Source of the DNA: Frankia sp. AgB1.9
GTDB taxonomy: Bacteria > Actinomycetota > Actinomycetes > Frankiales > Frankiaceae
NCBI RefSeq assembly: GCF_016786355.1
Contig: NZ_JADWYX010000056.1
Coordinates: 1 to 57,553, forward strand
Length of the DNA stretch: 57,553 nucleotides
Reading direction: 5' to 3'
Position numbers and translations under genes: made by a program. Positions 27,188 through 35,942 of the stretch are shown here, in pieces. Numbering within the stretch: position 1 is the first letter of the stretch; each line of letters opens with the position of its first letter. The notes beneath the pieces are model-generated. The model saw only the letters and a program-made list of their open reading frames with translations. It did not search any database and was not told the origin of the DNA.

Positions 27188-28132
27188 TCACCCGCCCGGC
27201 CCCGCGCGGCGCAGGTGCCGGGCCGCGGCCGCCGTGACCGTGGCGGTCAGCCGGTCGAGCAGCGGGGAGTCGAGGCGCCAGCGCTGCCAGAAGAGGGGGA
27301 CGTCGACGTGGGTGTCGGTCAGGGTCACGAGCCGCCCGGCTGCGAGGTCACCGTTCAGCTGTGCGTCGGGCAGCATGCCCCAGCCGAGCCCGACCCGGAC
27401 CGCCTCGTGGAAGCCAGCCGTGGTCGGCACCCGGTGCGCCGCCGGTGGAGCGGCGAGGACCCCCCGCGCCCGCAGTAGCTCGTGTTGGAGGCCGTCCTTC
27501 TCGTTGAAGACGACCAGCGGCATCCGGTCCCAGCGGTAGTCCGCCGTGGCCGGCGCCGCCGCGGACGCCGTCTCGCCGTCGGGCGGTCCGTCCGCGCGCC
27601 AGCGGGCCGCGAACTCCGGGGTGGCGGCCGGGCGGTAGCGCAACGTCCCGAGCGGCTCGCACCGGCAGCCCTGGACGGGGACCGGGTCGCTGGTCACCGC
27701 CGCGAGCGCCTCGCCGCCGCGCAGCAGACCGGCGGAGAACGCCTGGTCCTCGACGTGCAGGCGCAGCACGACGTCGTCCCAGCGCGCGACCTCGGCGACG
27801 ACGTCACGGAACCAGGTCTCGAGCGAGTCCGCGTTGACGGCCACCGACAGCTCGACCCGCCCCGACGGGCGGCCGCCGAGCGCCTCGACGGCCTCGGCGT
27901 GCAGCAGCCTGGTCTGGCGCGCGAGCCGCAACAGCGCCTCGCCGGCGGCGGTGGGCCGACACGGCAGCGACCGTCGCACGAGAACCTGTCCGGCGGCCGA
28001 TTCCAGTGCGCGGATCCGCTGGCTGACGGCGCTCGGCGTCAGGTGCAGGTCGCGGGCGGCCGCGTCGAAGCTGCCCAGCTCGACGATCGCGACCAGCGTC
28101 GCCAACTGGGCGGGCGGCAGCTCCGGGTCCAT
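27188..28132 (-). CDS. lysG: LysR-family regulator, LysG/ArgP type
   Basis: 314 residues. The N-terminal winged HTH is SFDAAARDLHLTPSAVSQRIRALE (residues 21-44, quoted as a region), and the rest is the LysR periplasmic-binding-like effector domain. The ArgP/LysG family senses lysine and arginine and activates the divergent basic amino-acid exporter. Here the divergent neighbour is a LysE exporter 61 bases away, which supports the name. The intergenic region contains an AT-rich dyad (28147-28160) of the T-N11-A kind. Confidence 0.9.
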   Translation of the reverse strand: MDPELPPAQLATLVAIVELGSFDAAARDLHLTPSAVSQRIRALESAAGQVLVRRSLPCRPTAAGEALLRLARQTRLLHAEAVEALGGRPSGRVELSVAVNADSLETWFRDVVAEVARWDDVVLRLHVEDQAFSAGLLRGGEALAAVTSDPVPVQGCRCEPLGTLRYRPAATPEFAARWRADGPPDGETASAAAPATADYRWDRMPLVVFNEKDGLQHELLRARGVLAAPPAAHRVPTTAGFHEAVRVGLGWGMLPDAQLNGDLAAGRLVTLTDTHVDVPLFWQRWRLDSPLLDRLTATVTAAAARHLRRAGPGG

Positions 28133-28146
28133 GAAGTGATGCTAAT

Positions 28147-28160
28147 GATTCTGAAGAATC
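28147..28160. promoter_or_regulatory. LysG-type operator dyad between lysG and lysE
   Basis: GATTC-TGAA-GAATC is a perfect 5-bp dyad inside an unusually AT-rich 30-base segment of the divergent promoter region. It fits the T-N11-A pattern of LysR-type boxes. Confidence 0.5.
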
Positions 28161-28193
28161 TTTCGTTGGCCTTCAGCCAGTCCGCCACCTAAC

Positions 28194-28850
28194 GTGACGG
28201 CCGTGCTCGCCGCCGCCACCACCGGTCTGCTGACCGGGTTCTCGCTGATCGTCGCCATCGGGGCACAGAACGCTTACGTCCTGCAGCAGGGGCTTGCCCG
28301 CCACCAGGTCGGGACGGTCGTCCTGATCTGCGCCGGCTCGGACCTGGCCCTGATCACGGCCGGGGTCGGCGGCGTCGCCGGCCTGCTGGCCCGCGCCGCG
28401 CCGCTGCTGGTCGCCGTCCGGTGGCTGGGCGTGGCCTTCATGCTGTGGTTCGCCGCCACCTCGCTGCGGCGGGCCGCCCGCCCGCCCGCCAACCCGGCGG
28501 GTGGCCAGCAGTCGCCAGGTCCGCTCGGTGGCCCTGGGTCTGCCGGCCAGGACCTGGCCGCCGGTAGAACCGCGGTCGCCGCGCGTGCCGCGGCCTTCAC
28601 CTGGCTGAACCCGCACGTCTACCTCGACACCGTGCTGATACTCGGCACCGTCGGCGGCCGGGACGGACCGACGGGACGATGGTGGTTCGCCGTCGGGGCG
28701 GGCCTCGCGAGCATCGTGTGGTTCGCCAGCCTCGGTTACGGCGCACGCCTCGCCTCGACCGTGTTGGCCGGCCCGGCGACCTGGCGCGTCCTCGACCTGG
28801 CGATCGGCGTCACGATGCTGTTCGTGGCGGCCCGGCTCGCCTTCGGCTGA
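28194..28850 (+). CDS. lysE: LysE/ArgO-family amino-acid exporter
   Basis: A 218-residue inner-membrane protein with about six hydrophobic segments. The family motif GFSLIVAIGAQNAYVLQQGL opens the protein, and FTWLNPHVYLDTVLILG contains the conserved NPxxYxD element. A Gly/Pro-rich cytoplasmic loop separates the third and fourth helices. It should export lysine or arginine and be switched on by the divergent LysG. GTG 28194 lies directly after the promoter region; no good Shine-Dalgarno is seen, so the mRNA may be leaderless. The stop is 3 bases from the convergent aminopeptidase stop. Confidence 0.92.
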   Translation: MTAVLAAATTGLLTGFSLIVAIGAQNAYVLQQGLARHQVGTVVLICAGSDLALITAGVGGVAGLLARAAPLLVAVRWLGVAFMLWFAATSLRRAARPPANPAGGQQSPGPLGGPGSAGQDLAAGRTAVAARAAAFTWLNPHVYLDTVLILGTVGGRDGPTGRWWFAVGAGLASIVWFASLGYGARLASTVLAGPATWRVLDLAIGVTMLFVAARLAFG

Positions 28851-28853
28851 CCC

Positions 28854-29993
28854 TCAGCGCGACCCACGGGACAGCAGCTGCTCGACCTGGCCTACCGGGA
28901 GTGCCTGGGCATGGTGGTTGTCGCGACCCGTCAGCGAGGTGGCGGTGGTGAGGACGTTGACGACCGCTTCCTCGACGGCCTGCACCGCCGCCTCGTAGAA
29001 GGCGTCGAGCCGGCCCCAGGGGATGAACCGCAGGGTCGCGTAGTCGTCGGCGGTCGGGTCCGCCGTCGGGAAGGCGCTGGTCAGGGCGCCGCGGTTCGCG
29101 GTGGAGAAGGCGAGGACGAGGTCGCCGGAGAAATGCGAGCCGGTGGTCCCGGTGCGGGCGAGCCCCAGTGGCGCACGGCGGGCCAGCGACGAGCACTGGC
29201 CGGGCAGCAACGGCGCGTCGGTCGCGAGGATCGCGATGCAGCTGCCGGCGCCGGGGGGCGCAGCCCAGTCGCCGTCCCACCCGTGTGCGTCGGTTTCGAC
29301 GTCGGCGAGCAGGCGACCCACCGGAACACCGGCGATCCGCAGCTCGTCGCGGCGGCCGAAGTTGGCCTGGACGAAGGCGGCCACGGTGTAGGTGTCCGGG
29401 CCGTAGGGCACGACCCGGGACGCGGTGCCGCTGCCGCCTTTGAAGCCGTAGCACATCATTCCGGTGCCACCGCCGACAGCACCTTCGGGAACCGGCCCGC
29501 CGACCGCCGCGTCGATCGCGGCGATGGCGTGGGCCGGCGTGACGTGCGCCCCGTTGATGTCGTTTAGGTACCCGTCCCAGGTCTCGGCGACCACCGGGAG
29601 GAGCCAGCCGCGCGCCAGGTCCGGCCGGTTGGCGACCACCCAGTCGATCACGCCGCGGTGGCAGGGGCCGATGGCGTGGGTATTGGTGATCATGACCGGC
29701 ATCGAGAGGCTTCCGGTCTCCACCAGCCAGGCGTTGCCCGTCATCTCGCCGTTGGCGTTGAACGCGTGCACGCCGGCGGCGACGGCCGAGCCGATCCCGT
29801 CGCGGCCGGCCGGCAGGATCGCGGTGACCCCGGTCCGCACCGGCCCGGCGCCAACCCGAAGCGGCCCGTCACCGCTGATCAGCGTCGAGTACCCGACCTC
29901 GACGCCCGGGACGTCGGTGATCGCGTTGAACGGTCCCGGTGTCCCGTCGAAGGGGATGCCGTGCTCGCGGGCCCGTCGGCGAGGCTCAGCCAC
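28854..29993 (-). CDS. P1/S58-family DmpA-type aminopeptidase
   Basis: About 379 residues of the N-terminal-nucleophile-like DmpA family, which self-cleaves into two chains. NAITDVPGVEVGYSTLI near the N-terminus, NANGEMTG, GGGTGMMCYGFKGG, and the nucleophile Ser in GAGSCIAILATDAPL (near 255) are all present. Relatives cut D- or L-amino-acid amides, beta-peptides or N-terminal residues. The GTG at 29993 gives a normal N-terminus; the frame stays open far upstream but antisense to the next genes. It converges on lysE with a 3-base gap and diverges from the alpha/beta hydrolase. Confidence 0.9.
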   Translation of the reverse strand: MAEPRRRAREHGIPFDGTPGPFNAITDVPGVEVGYSTLISGDGPLRVGAGPVRTGVTAILPAGRDGIGSAVAAGVHAFNANGEMTGNAWLVETGSLSMPVMITNTHAIGPCHRGVIDWVVANRPDLARGWLLPVVAETWDGYLNDINGAHVTPAHAIAAIDAAVGGPVPEGAVGGGTGMMCYGFKGGSGTASRVVPYGPDTYTVAAFVQANFGRRDELRIAGVPVGRLLADVETDAHGWDGDWAAPPGAGSCIAILATDAPLLPGQCSSLARRAPLGLARTGTTGSHFSGDLVLAFSTANRGALTSAFPTADPTADDYATLRFIPWGRLDAFYEAAVQAVEEAVVNVLTTATSLTGRDNHHAQALPVGQVEQLLSRGSR

Positions 29994-30107
29994 GAGTCCC
30001 GATCCTGCCGGGTCAGACCGGGTGCCGACAATCCTGCGGCGCCGATGTGACCGGCGAGCCTGCGCATCCCCCGCCTGGCCGGGACGAGGCCTGATAGCAA
30101 GTCGGGT

Positions 30108-30959
30108 ATGCGCCTGACGACCGAACGCGGCACAACCGCCGTCCTGCACGACCTCGGCGGGGTCGACCCGGGGGCCGGGCCGGCCGTGCTCATCTGCCAC
30201 GCGACCGGGTTCTGCGGGCAGGCCTACCGGCAGCTCGCCCGGCAGCTGGGCTCGCGCACCCACGTGTGGGCGCTGGACTTCCCCGGCCACGGCGAGACCC
30301 CCCCGCCGGCGGACGGGGACTTCGACTGGCGGCGCTGGACGGCCGAGGTGACCGCCGCCGTCGCGGCGATCCGGGCGACGGGCGCGGCTACGGTGCACGC
30401 CGTCGGGCACTCGATGGGCGGTGCCGTCGCGCTCGCGGCCGAGGTCGATCGGCCGGGCCTGTTCGCCTCGGCCTACCTCTACGAGCCGGTCGTCACGGCG
30501 GCGCCAGCCCCGGCGTCGGGCACGAACGTGCTCGCCGGTGGAGCGCGCCGGCGCCGGGCGGAGTTCCCGTCGCGGGCGGCGGCGCTGTGGCGTTACTCCT
30601 CGCGCCCGCCGCTGGGCGACCTGACCGCGCAGACGCTGGCCGCGTACGTCGAGCACGGCTTCGCCGACCTGCCCGACGGCACGGTCGCGCTGCGCTGCCT
30701 GCCGGAGCACGAGGCGCTGACGTTCGAGGCGAGCGGGCGGATCACCTACGAGACGGTCGCGGCGGCGAAGCTCCCGGTGCTCGTCGCCGCGGGCGCGGCG
30801 GAGCCGGTCGTGCCGCCGGCCACGTTCGCGCCGGGGCTCGCCGCCGCGCTGCCTGCCGCGACACTGACCTCGCACGCTCACCTGGGCCATTTCGGGCCGT
30901 TGCAGGCACCAGCCGTGATCGCCGACGACATCCTGCGTCACATCCTCGACCTGCAGTAG
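30108..30959 (+). CDS. Alpha/beta hydrolase
   Basis: 283 residues. The nucleophile elbow is VGHSMGGAV with Ser near 105. HATGFCGQAYRQL forms the oxyanion loop (an HATGF variant of HGxxG). The His is in HAHLGHFGP near the C-terminus. An acid follows beta-strand 6 (LYEPVV) or strand 7 (GAAEPVVPP). Likely an esterase or lactonase-type hydrolase of unknown substrate. It is 33 bases upstream of nudC on the same strand, so co-transcription is likely. Confidence 0.85.
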   Translation: MRLTTERGTTAVLHDLGGVDPGAGPAVLICHATGFCGQAYRQLARQLGSRTHVWALDFPGHGETPPPADGDFDWRRWTAEVTAAVAAIRATGAATVHAVGHSMGGAVALAAEVDRPGLFASAYLYEPVVTAAPAPASGTNVLAGGARRRRAEFPSRAAALWRYSSRPPLGDLTAQTLAAYVEHGFADLPDGTVALRCLPEHEALTFEASGRITYETVAAAKLPVLVAAGAAEPVVPPATFAPGLAAALPAATLTSHAHLGHFGPLQAPAVIADDILRHILDLQ

Positions 30960-30992
30960 CCGTCGCCGGGCACCGAGGGGGACGATTCGCGG

Positions 30993-32021
30993 GTGACCGC
31001 GGCGACTGAGCGAACAAGCGATCCGGCAGAGCGCGTATGGCAGCCCACGCGGGCATTCGGGCTGGTCGACCCACCTCCGCTGGCGAGCGCGACCGTCATC
31101 CGCGACGAGTTCCTGCGCCTGGACACCGCGCGCCAACAGGCCGGCTGGGACCAGGCCCAGGTCGTCGTGCTCGACGCCACGGGGCGGACCCCGGTCGAGC
31201 TGCCGGCGCCCCCGGCGGTCCGGCGTCCCGGGGAGCTGGGAGACGCGGGCGAGGGCCGGGCCCGGCTGGTGACCCGCCCGGCCGCCGAGCTCGGTGACAC
31301 GCCACCGCCCGACGCGGTGCTGCTCGGCGAGGCCGACGGTGTCCTCTACTGGGCGCTACGCGCCGAGCCGGCCGAGCCAGCGGGGGACGCGCGCTGGCTG
31401 AGCCTGTTCACGGTCGGCGGGGAGCTGGCGCCGCTGGACGCCGCCCTGCTGACGACCGCGATCGCGCTGCTGACCTGGCACGACCGGGCCCGGTTCTGCG
31501 CCAGGGACGGCTCGCCGACCCGGCCGACGAAGGCCGGCTGGGCGCGCGAGTGCGCCGCGGAGAACCACGAGGAGTTCCCCCGCACGGACCCGGCGATCAT
31601 CTGCCTGGTCCACGACGGGGCCGATCAGGTGCTGCTCGCCCGCCAGACCACCTGGCCGGCCGGCCGGATGTCGGTGCTCGCGGGCTTCGTCGAGGCAGGC
31701 GAGTCGCTGGAGGCCTGCGTCGCCCGGGAGATCGCCGAGGAGGTCGGCGTCGACGTCCGCGACGTCGGCTATCTGGGCAGCCAGGCCTGGCCGTTCCCCC
31801 GCTCGCTCATGGTGGGCTTCCAGGCCGTCGCCGACCCGGCGCAGCCGATCCGCCTGGACGGCGACGAGATCGCCGAGGCGAGGTGGCTGCACCGCGGCGA
31901 TCTGGTGGAGGCCCTGAGGCGCGGCGACTGGGGCGTGCCCGCCGACGGCGGTGAGCTGCTGCTGCCCGGCCGCATGTCGATCGCCCGCACGATGATCGAG
32001 TCCTGGGTCGCCGCCGGCTGA
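30993..32021 (+). CDS. nudC: NAD(+) diphosphatase / NADH pyrophosphatase (NudC type)
   Basis: 342 residues. The Nudix box GFVEAGESLEACVAREIAEE (near 230-250) is complete, and the NudC signature SQAWPFPRSLM (near 262-272) follows. The family hydrolyses NADH/NAD and removes NAD caps from RNA. The zinc-ribbon of E. coli NudC is degenerate: only the first cysteine of each pair remains (FCARDG and ECAAEN), so zinc is probably not bound. The GTG start has GAGGGGG upstream. Its stop sits in a hairpin shared with the maf gene. Confidence 0.92.
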   Translation: MTAATERTSDPAERVWQPTRAFGLVDPPPLASATVIRDEFLRLDTARQQAGWDQAQVVVLDATGRTPVELPAPPAVRRPGELGDAGEGRARLVTRPAAELGDTPPPDAVLLGEADGVLYWALRAEPAEPAGDARWLSLFTVGGELAPLDAALLTTAIALLTWHDRARFCARDGSPTRPTKAGWARECAAENHEEFPRTDPAIICLVHDGADQVLLARQTTWPAGRMSVLAGFVEAGESLEACVAREIAEEVGVDVRDVGYLGSQAWPFPRSLMVGFQAVADPAQPIRLDGDEIAEARWLHRGDLVEALRRGDWGVPADGGELLLPGRMSIARTMIESWVAAG

Positions 32022-32040
32022 CCGGACCGGCCCCGGTCAG
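32018..32040. terminator. Bidirectional hairpin holding both stop codons of nudC and maf
   Basis: CTGACCGG (32018-32025) and CCGGTCAG (32033-32040) form a perfect 8-bp stem with a 7-base loop. Each arm contains the TGA stop of one of the two convergent genes. Confidence 0.65.
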
Positions 32041-32645
32041 GCCTGGGTCGCGGGGGTCTGGGGCGCGGAGACCTCGACGCCGAAGCCGGCGAGCAGCCGG
32101 CGCAGCGTCCTGGTCGGCAGGCCGATGACGTTGTCCAGGTCCCCGTCGACGGCGGCCACCAGCCGGCCACCGAGCCCCTGGACCGCGTAGGCGCCGGCCT
32201 TGTCGAACGGCTCGCCGGACGCGACGTAGGCCCTGATCTCGTCGTCGGCGAACGCGCGCATCCGCACCGTGGACGTCGCAGCCTCCTGCCGAAGCACGCC
32301 GGTCGCGGTGTCGAGGACGGCGAGCCCGGTCACGACGCGATGCGCCCGCCCGGACAGCTGGCCGAGCGTAGCGAGCGCCGCGGCCTCGTCGGCGGGCTTG
32401 CCGAAGATCGTCCCGTCGAGCTCGACCACGGTGTCCCCGCCGATGACGAGCGCGTCGGCCACCCGGCCGGCCACGGCGTGGGCCTTGCGGCGCGCGAGCT
32501 GGAGCGCGAAGTCCGCCGGGCCGTCGTGGTCGGCGACCGTCTCGTCGACGTCGCTGGTCAGCACCTCGAACGGGACCCCCATCGCCGCGAGCAGCTCGCG
32601 GCGGCGCGGCGAGCCCGACGCGAGCACGATCCGTCTGGCGGGCAT
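32037..32645 (-). CDS. maf: Maf-family nucleoside triphosphate pyrophosphatase
   Basis: 202 residues. LASGSPRRRELLAAMGV at the N-terminus is the Maf phosphate-binding signature, and GDTVVELDG with KPADEAAA completes the active site. Maf proteins hydrolyse non-canonical or canonical nucleoside triphosphates and affect septum formation. The ATG has GGAGAGAGGAG-like purines upstream. It is convergent with nudC, and both are nucleotide-sanitising enzymes. Confidence 0.93.
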   Translation of the reverse strand: MPARRIVLASGSPRRRELLAAMGVPFEVLTSDVDETVADHDGPADFALQLARRKAHAVAGRVADALVIGGDTVVELDGTIFGKPADEAAALATLGQLSGRAHRVVTGLAVLDTATGVLRQEAATSTVRMRAFADDEIRAYVASGEPFDKAGAYAVQGLGGRLVAAVDGDLDNVIGLPTRTLRRLLAGFGVEVSAPQTPATQA

Positions 32646-32845
32646 CGGGCTCCTCTCTCCTCCCGGAGACCTGACGCGGCAGCCAGCCCTCGTGCCCCGA
32701 GGAACGAGCGCCCGCGGACAGGTCGCGAATTGTCATTCTCGCGTAACCCATGGGGTTTCCTGCGCAGATACCTTGTTTCTCGCTAGGACGCGCCCCGCCG
32801 ACGCGGCGTGGATCCGCCCTCGGTCCGGAGCCGCTGGAGCCTGAC

Positions 32846-34210
32846 GTGACGATCGACGGAAGCGCCCCCCTCACCGACCCCACCGGCGCGGCCACGCCCG
32901 CCCAGCCCGATCTCGCCGGGCGGGCCCGCGCGGACGGGATCCGGTTCATCCTCGCGATGTTCGTCGACCTCGTCGGCAAGCCGTGCGCCAAGCTCGTGCC
33001 GATCGAGGCGGTCGACGCGCTGGTCACCGACGGCGTCGGGTTCGCCGGCTACGCGGTGGGGGCGATCGGCCAGCAGCCGTCCGACCCCGACCTGATGGTC
33101 ATCCCGGACCCGGCCAGCTACACCCCGCTGCCCTGGGTCAAGGAGGGCCTGGCCCTGGTGCACTGCGACCCGCACGTCGAGGGGCGGCCCTGGCACTACG
33201 CGCCGCGGGTGATCCTCAGGTCGCTGCTCGCCGCCGCCCACGAACGGCGCCTTGAGCTGTTCGCGGGCGCGGAGGTCGAGTACTTCCTGGTCGACCGGGG
33301 CGCGGACGGCGTGCTGCGGCTGGCCGACCCACTCGACGTCGCGGCCCGCCCCTGTTACGACGCCCGGGGGCTGACCCGGATGTACGACCACCTGACCGAG
33401 GTGTCGACGGCGATGAACGCGCTCGGCTGGTCGAACTACGCGAACGACCACGAGGACGCCAACGGGCAGTTCGAGCAGAACTTCGCCTACGCCGACGCGC
33501 TGACCACGGCCGACCGCGTCATCACCGCTCGCTACCTCATCTCGGTGCTGGCGGAGCGGCGCGGCATGACGGCGACCTACATGCCCAAGCCGTTCGCCGA
33601 CCGCACGGGCTCCGGCATGCACCTGCACCTGTCGCTGTGGCACGCGGGCACGCCGCTGTTCCCGGGCGGCGACCCCGACGCGCCGTTCGGCCTGTCCGAC
33701 GTGGCCCACCGCTTCCTCGCCGGCATCCTGGAGCACGCGCCGGCCCTGCAGGCGGTGCTCGCGCCGACGGTCAACTCCTACAAGCGCACTGGCGCCACCT
33801 CGACTCGCTCGGGCGCGACCTGGTCACCGCGCCGGGCCACCTACGGCGGCAACGACCGCACCCACTACGTGCGAATCCCGGACGGCGACCGCATCGAGCT
33901 GCGCGGCGGCGACGGCTCCGCCAACCCCTACCTGGCGCTTGCCGCCGTGCTCGCCGCCGGGCTCGACGGTGTCGAGCGCGCGTTGGACCCGGGCCTGCCC
34001 GGCGACGGCGGCCCGGCCCGGCCAGATCTGCCGCCGACCCTGCTGCACGCGGTGGAGGCGCTGGGTGCCGACCCGGTCGTCACCGCCGGGCTGGACGCCG
34101 CCGGGCCCGGCGTCGCCGACTACTTCGCGGCTCTCAAGCGCGCCGAGTTCTTCGAGTGGCACTCCGCCGTCGGCGCCTGGGAGCACGACCGCTACCTCAC
34201 CGCCTTCTGA
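32846..34210 (+). CDS. glnT: Type III glutamine-synthetase-like ligase (GlnT / gamma-glutamylmethylamide synthetase-like)
   Basis: 454 residues with the glutamine synthetase fold. EVEYFLVD and NGQFEQNFAY provide metal-site glutamates. GSGMHLHLSLW is the ATP/metal segment, APTVNSYKR and RIELRGGDGSANPYLALA the later conserved blocks. Members of this branch join glutamate with ammonia or methylamine. The GTG at 32846 has GGAG 7 bases upstream. It heads an operon with GlxB, GlxC, GlxD and an FAD oxidase. In methylotrophs the same set (gmaS-mgsABC-mgd) runs the N-methylglutamate pathway, so an amine substrate is likely here, but plain glutamine formation cannot be excluded. Confidence 0.88.
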   Translation: MTIDGSAPLTDPTGAATPAQPDLAGRARADGIRFILAMFVDLVGKPCAKLVPIEAVDALVTDGVGFAGYAVGAIGQQPSDPDLMVIPDPASYTPLPWVKEGLALVHCDPHVEGRPWHYAPRVILRSLLAAAHERRLELFAGAEVEYFLVDRGADGVLRLADPLDVAARPCYDARGLTRMYDHLTEVSTAMNALGWSNYANDHEDANGQFEQNFAYADALTTADRVITARYLISVLAERRGMTATYMPKPFADRTGSGMHLHLSLWHAGTPLFPGGDPDAPFGLSDVAHRFLAGILEHAPALQAVLAPTVNSYKRTGATSTRSGATWSPRRATYGGNDRTHYVRIPDGDRIELRGGDGSANPYLALAAVLAAGLDGVERALDPGLPGDGGPARPDLPPTLLHAVEALGADPVVTAGLDAAGPGVADYFAALKRAEFFEWHSAVGAWEHDRYLTAF

Positions 34211-34290
34211 ACCGCTCGCGGACGACCTCCTGACCGAGCGGGATCGGCCGGGACGGGTGGAGGACCGACCATCGAAAGGAGGCGGAGCCT

Positions 34291-35211
34291 GTGTGCGGGA
34301 TCGTCGGGCTCCATCTGCGCGACCCGGAGCTGTACCCCCAGCTCGGGCGCCTGCTGGAGACCATGCTGGGCCAGGTCGCCGAGCGTGGTCCCGACTCGGC
34401 CGGCGTCGCCGTGTACGGCGACCGGCGCCGCTGCCCGGCGGGCCACACCGCCGTGTCGGTGCTGGTACCGGGCGACGGCCAGCACTCGGACGCGGCCCGG
34501 GCGGACCTCGGCGCCGCCGTGCGGGCCGCGCTGCAGGGCAGCCCGGAGATCCTCGTGACGGCGGCCGGGGCGACCACCGTCCTCGCCGCGCCGGTCGTCC
34601 TCGACGCGCTCGTCGACGCGGTCCGCCGGTCCGCGCCGGATGCCCTCGTCGTCGGCGCGGGCCGGGACCTCACCGTCTACAAGGGCGTCGGCAGCCCCCG
34701 GAGCCTCGCCGCCACCTACGACCTGGCGAACGCCCAGGGCTGGCAGGGCCTCGCGCACACCCGGATGGCCACCGAGTCGGCCGTCGTCCCGGAGGGCTGC
34801 CACCCGTTCTCGGTCGGCCCGGACCAGTGCCTCGTGCACAACGGCTCGTTCGCCAACCACGCGACGATCCGCCGGGAGCTGGTTGCCGAGGGCGTCCGGT
34901 TCGACTCGGAGAACGACTCCGAGGTCGGCGCCCGGTTCGTCGCGGCCCGGCTCGCCGAGGGCGACGACCTGGACAAGGCGCTGCGCCTGCTCTGCGAACG
35001 GTTCGACGGCTTCTACACGCTGCTCGTCACCAGCGACGACGGCTTCGCGGTCGTGCGGGACGCGATCGCCTGCAAGCCCGCGATCATCGCGGAGACCGCC
35101 GCCTGGGTCGCGATGGCCTCGGAGTTCCGGGCGCTGGCCGACCTACCCGGCATCGACACCGCCCGGATCTACGAGCCTGAGCCGGAAAGGGTCTACGCAT
35201 GGCGCCGCTAG
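34291..35211 (+). CDS. glxB: Class II glutamine amidotransferase (GlxB / MgsA-like)
   Basis: 306 residues. The protein begins V-C-G-I-V-G, so Cys2 becomes the N-terminal nucleophile after Met removal. QVAERGPDSAGVAVYG and LVHNGSFANH with NDSEVGARF complete the Ntn amidotransferase site. It should release ammonia or methylamine from a gamma-glutamyl amide and feed it to the synthase partners. A strong AAAGGAGG lies 8 bases before the GTG. Its 3' end overlaps glxC by 13 bases. Confidence 0.92.
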   Translation: MCGIVGLHLRDPELYPQLGRLLETMLGQVAERGPDSAGVAVYGDRRRCPAGHTAVSVLVPGDGQHSDAARADLGAAVRAALQGSPEILVTAAGATTVLAAPVVLDALVDAVRRSAPDALVVGAGRDLTVYKGVGSPRSLAATYDLANAQGWQGLAHTRMATESAVVPEGCHPFSVGPDQCLVHNGSFANHATIRRELVAEGVRFDSENDSEVGARFVAARLAEGDDLDKALRLLCERFDGFYTLLVTSDDGFAVVRDAIACKPAIIAETAAWVAMASEFRALADLPGIDTARIYEPEPERVYAWRR

Positions 35212-35933
35212 GCGAGGCCGCCGGCGGATCGGTCGTCGAGGACGCCGGGACCGTCACGTTCGACCTGGCCGCCAGCTCGTTGCGGGCGCTGAACAGCGCG
35301 CTGCACGCGCCGACGGCGCGGCGCTACGAGGTGCTGCGTCCACAGGGCGCGCACGCGATCGCCGCCGGGGTGCGGGAGCCGTTGACGATCGACGTGCGCG
35401 GCCATGCCGGCTACTACTGCGCCGGCATGAACGACGGAGCGACGATCACCGTGCACGGCAACGTCGGCACCGGCGTCGCCGAGAACATGATGTCCGGCCT
35501 CGTGCGGGTCCGCGGCGACGCCTCGCAGTCGGCCGGCGCGACCGGGCACGGTGGCCTGCTGGTGATCGAGGGCTCCGCCTCGATGCGCTGCGGGATCTCG
35601 ATGAAGGGTCTCGACATCGTCGTCGGCGGCGACATCGGCCCGATGAGCGCGTTCATGGCGCAGGCCGGCCGGCTGGTGGTCTGCGGCGACGCGGGCGACG
35701 GCCTCGGCGACTCGATCTACGAGGCGCGGCTCTACGTGCGCGGCAAGGTCGGCTCCCTCGGCGCGGACTGCGTAGAGAAGGAACTGCGCGCCGAGCACAC
35801 GGCGGAACTCGCCGCGCTGCTCATGGCCGCAGGCATCGAGCCGGTCGGCGAGCTCGCGCCCGAACGTTTCCGCCGCTTCGGCTCCGCCCGCAGGCTGTAC
35901 CACTTCGCCGCGGGCAACTCGGCCGTCTACTAG
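35199..35933 (+). CDS. glxC: GXGXG-motif protein (GlxC / GltB C-terminal-domain-like)
   Basis: 244 residues matching the right-handed beta-helix (GXGXG) domain of glutamate synthase large subunits. Repeating strands such as GHAGYYCAGMNDGATITVHG and GNVGTGVAENMMSG stack into the helix. It is expected to be a structural subunit linking the amidotransferase and the FMN subunit. The ATG overlaps glxB. The glxD start follows 10 bases after its stop. Confidence 0.9.
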   Translation: MAPLGEAAGGSVVEDAGTVTFDLAASSLRALNSALHAPTARRYEVLRPQGAHAIAAGVREPLTIDVRGHAGYYCAGMNDGATITVHGNVGTGVAENMMSGLVRVRGDASQSAGATGHGGLLVIEGSASMRCGISMKGLDIVVGGDIGPMSAFMAQAGRLVVCGDAGDGLGDSIYEARLYVRGKVGSLGADCVEKELRAEHTAELAALLMAAGIEPVGELAPERFRRFGSARRLYHFAAGNSAVY

Positions 35934-35942
35934 GAGGGCTCC

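Noticed and set aside
32733..32765. GlnR-like box (GTAAC followed by a GGTTT half) upstream of glnT
   Set aside because: Only one half-site resembles the consensus and the second is poor. It is too weak to annotate without a genome-wide matrix.
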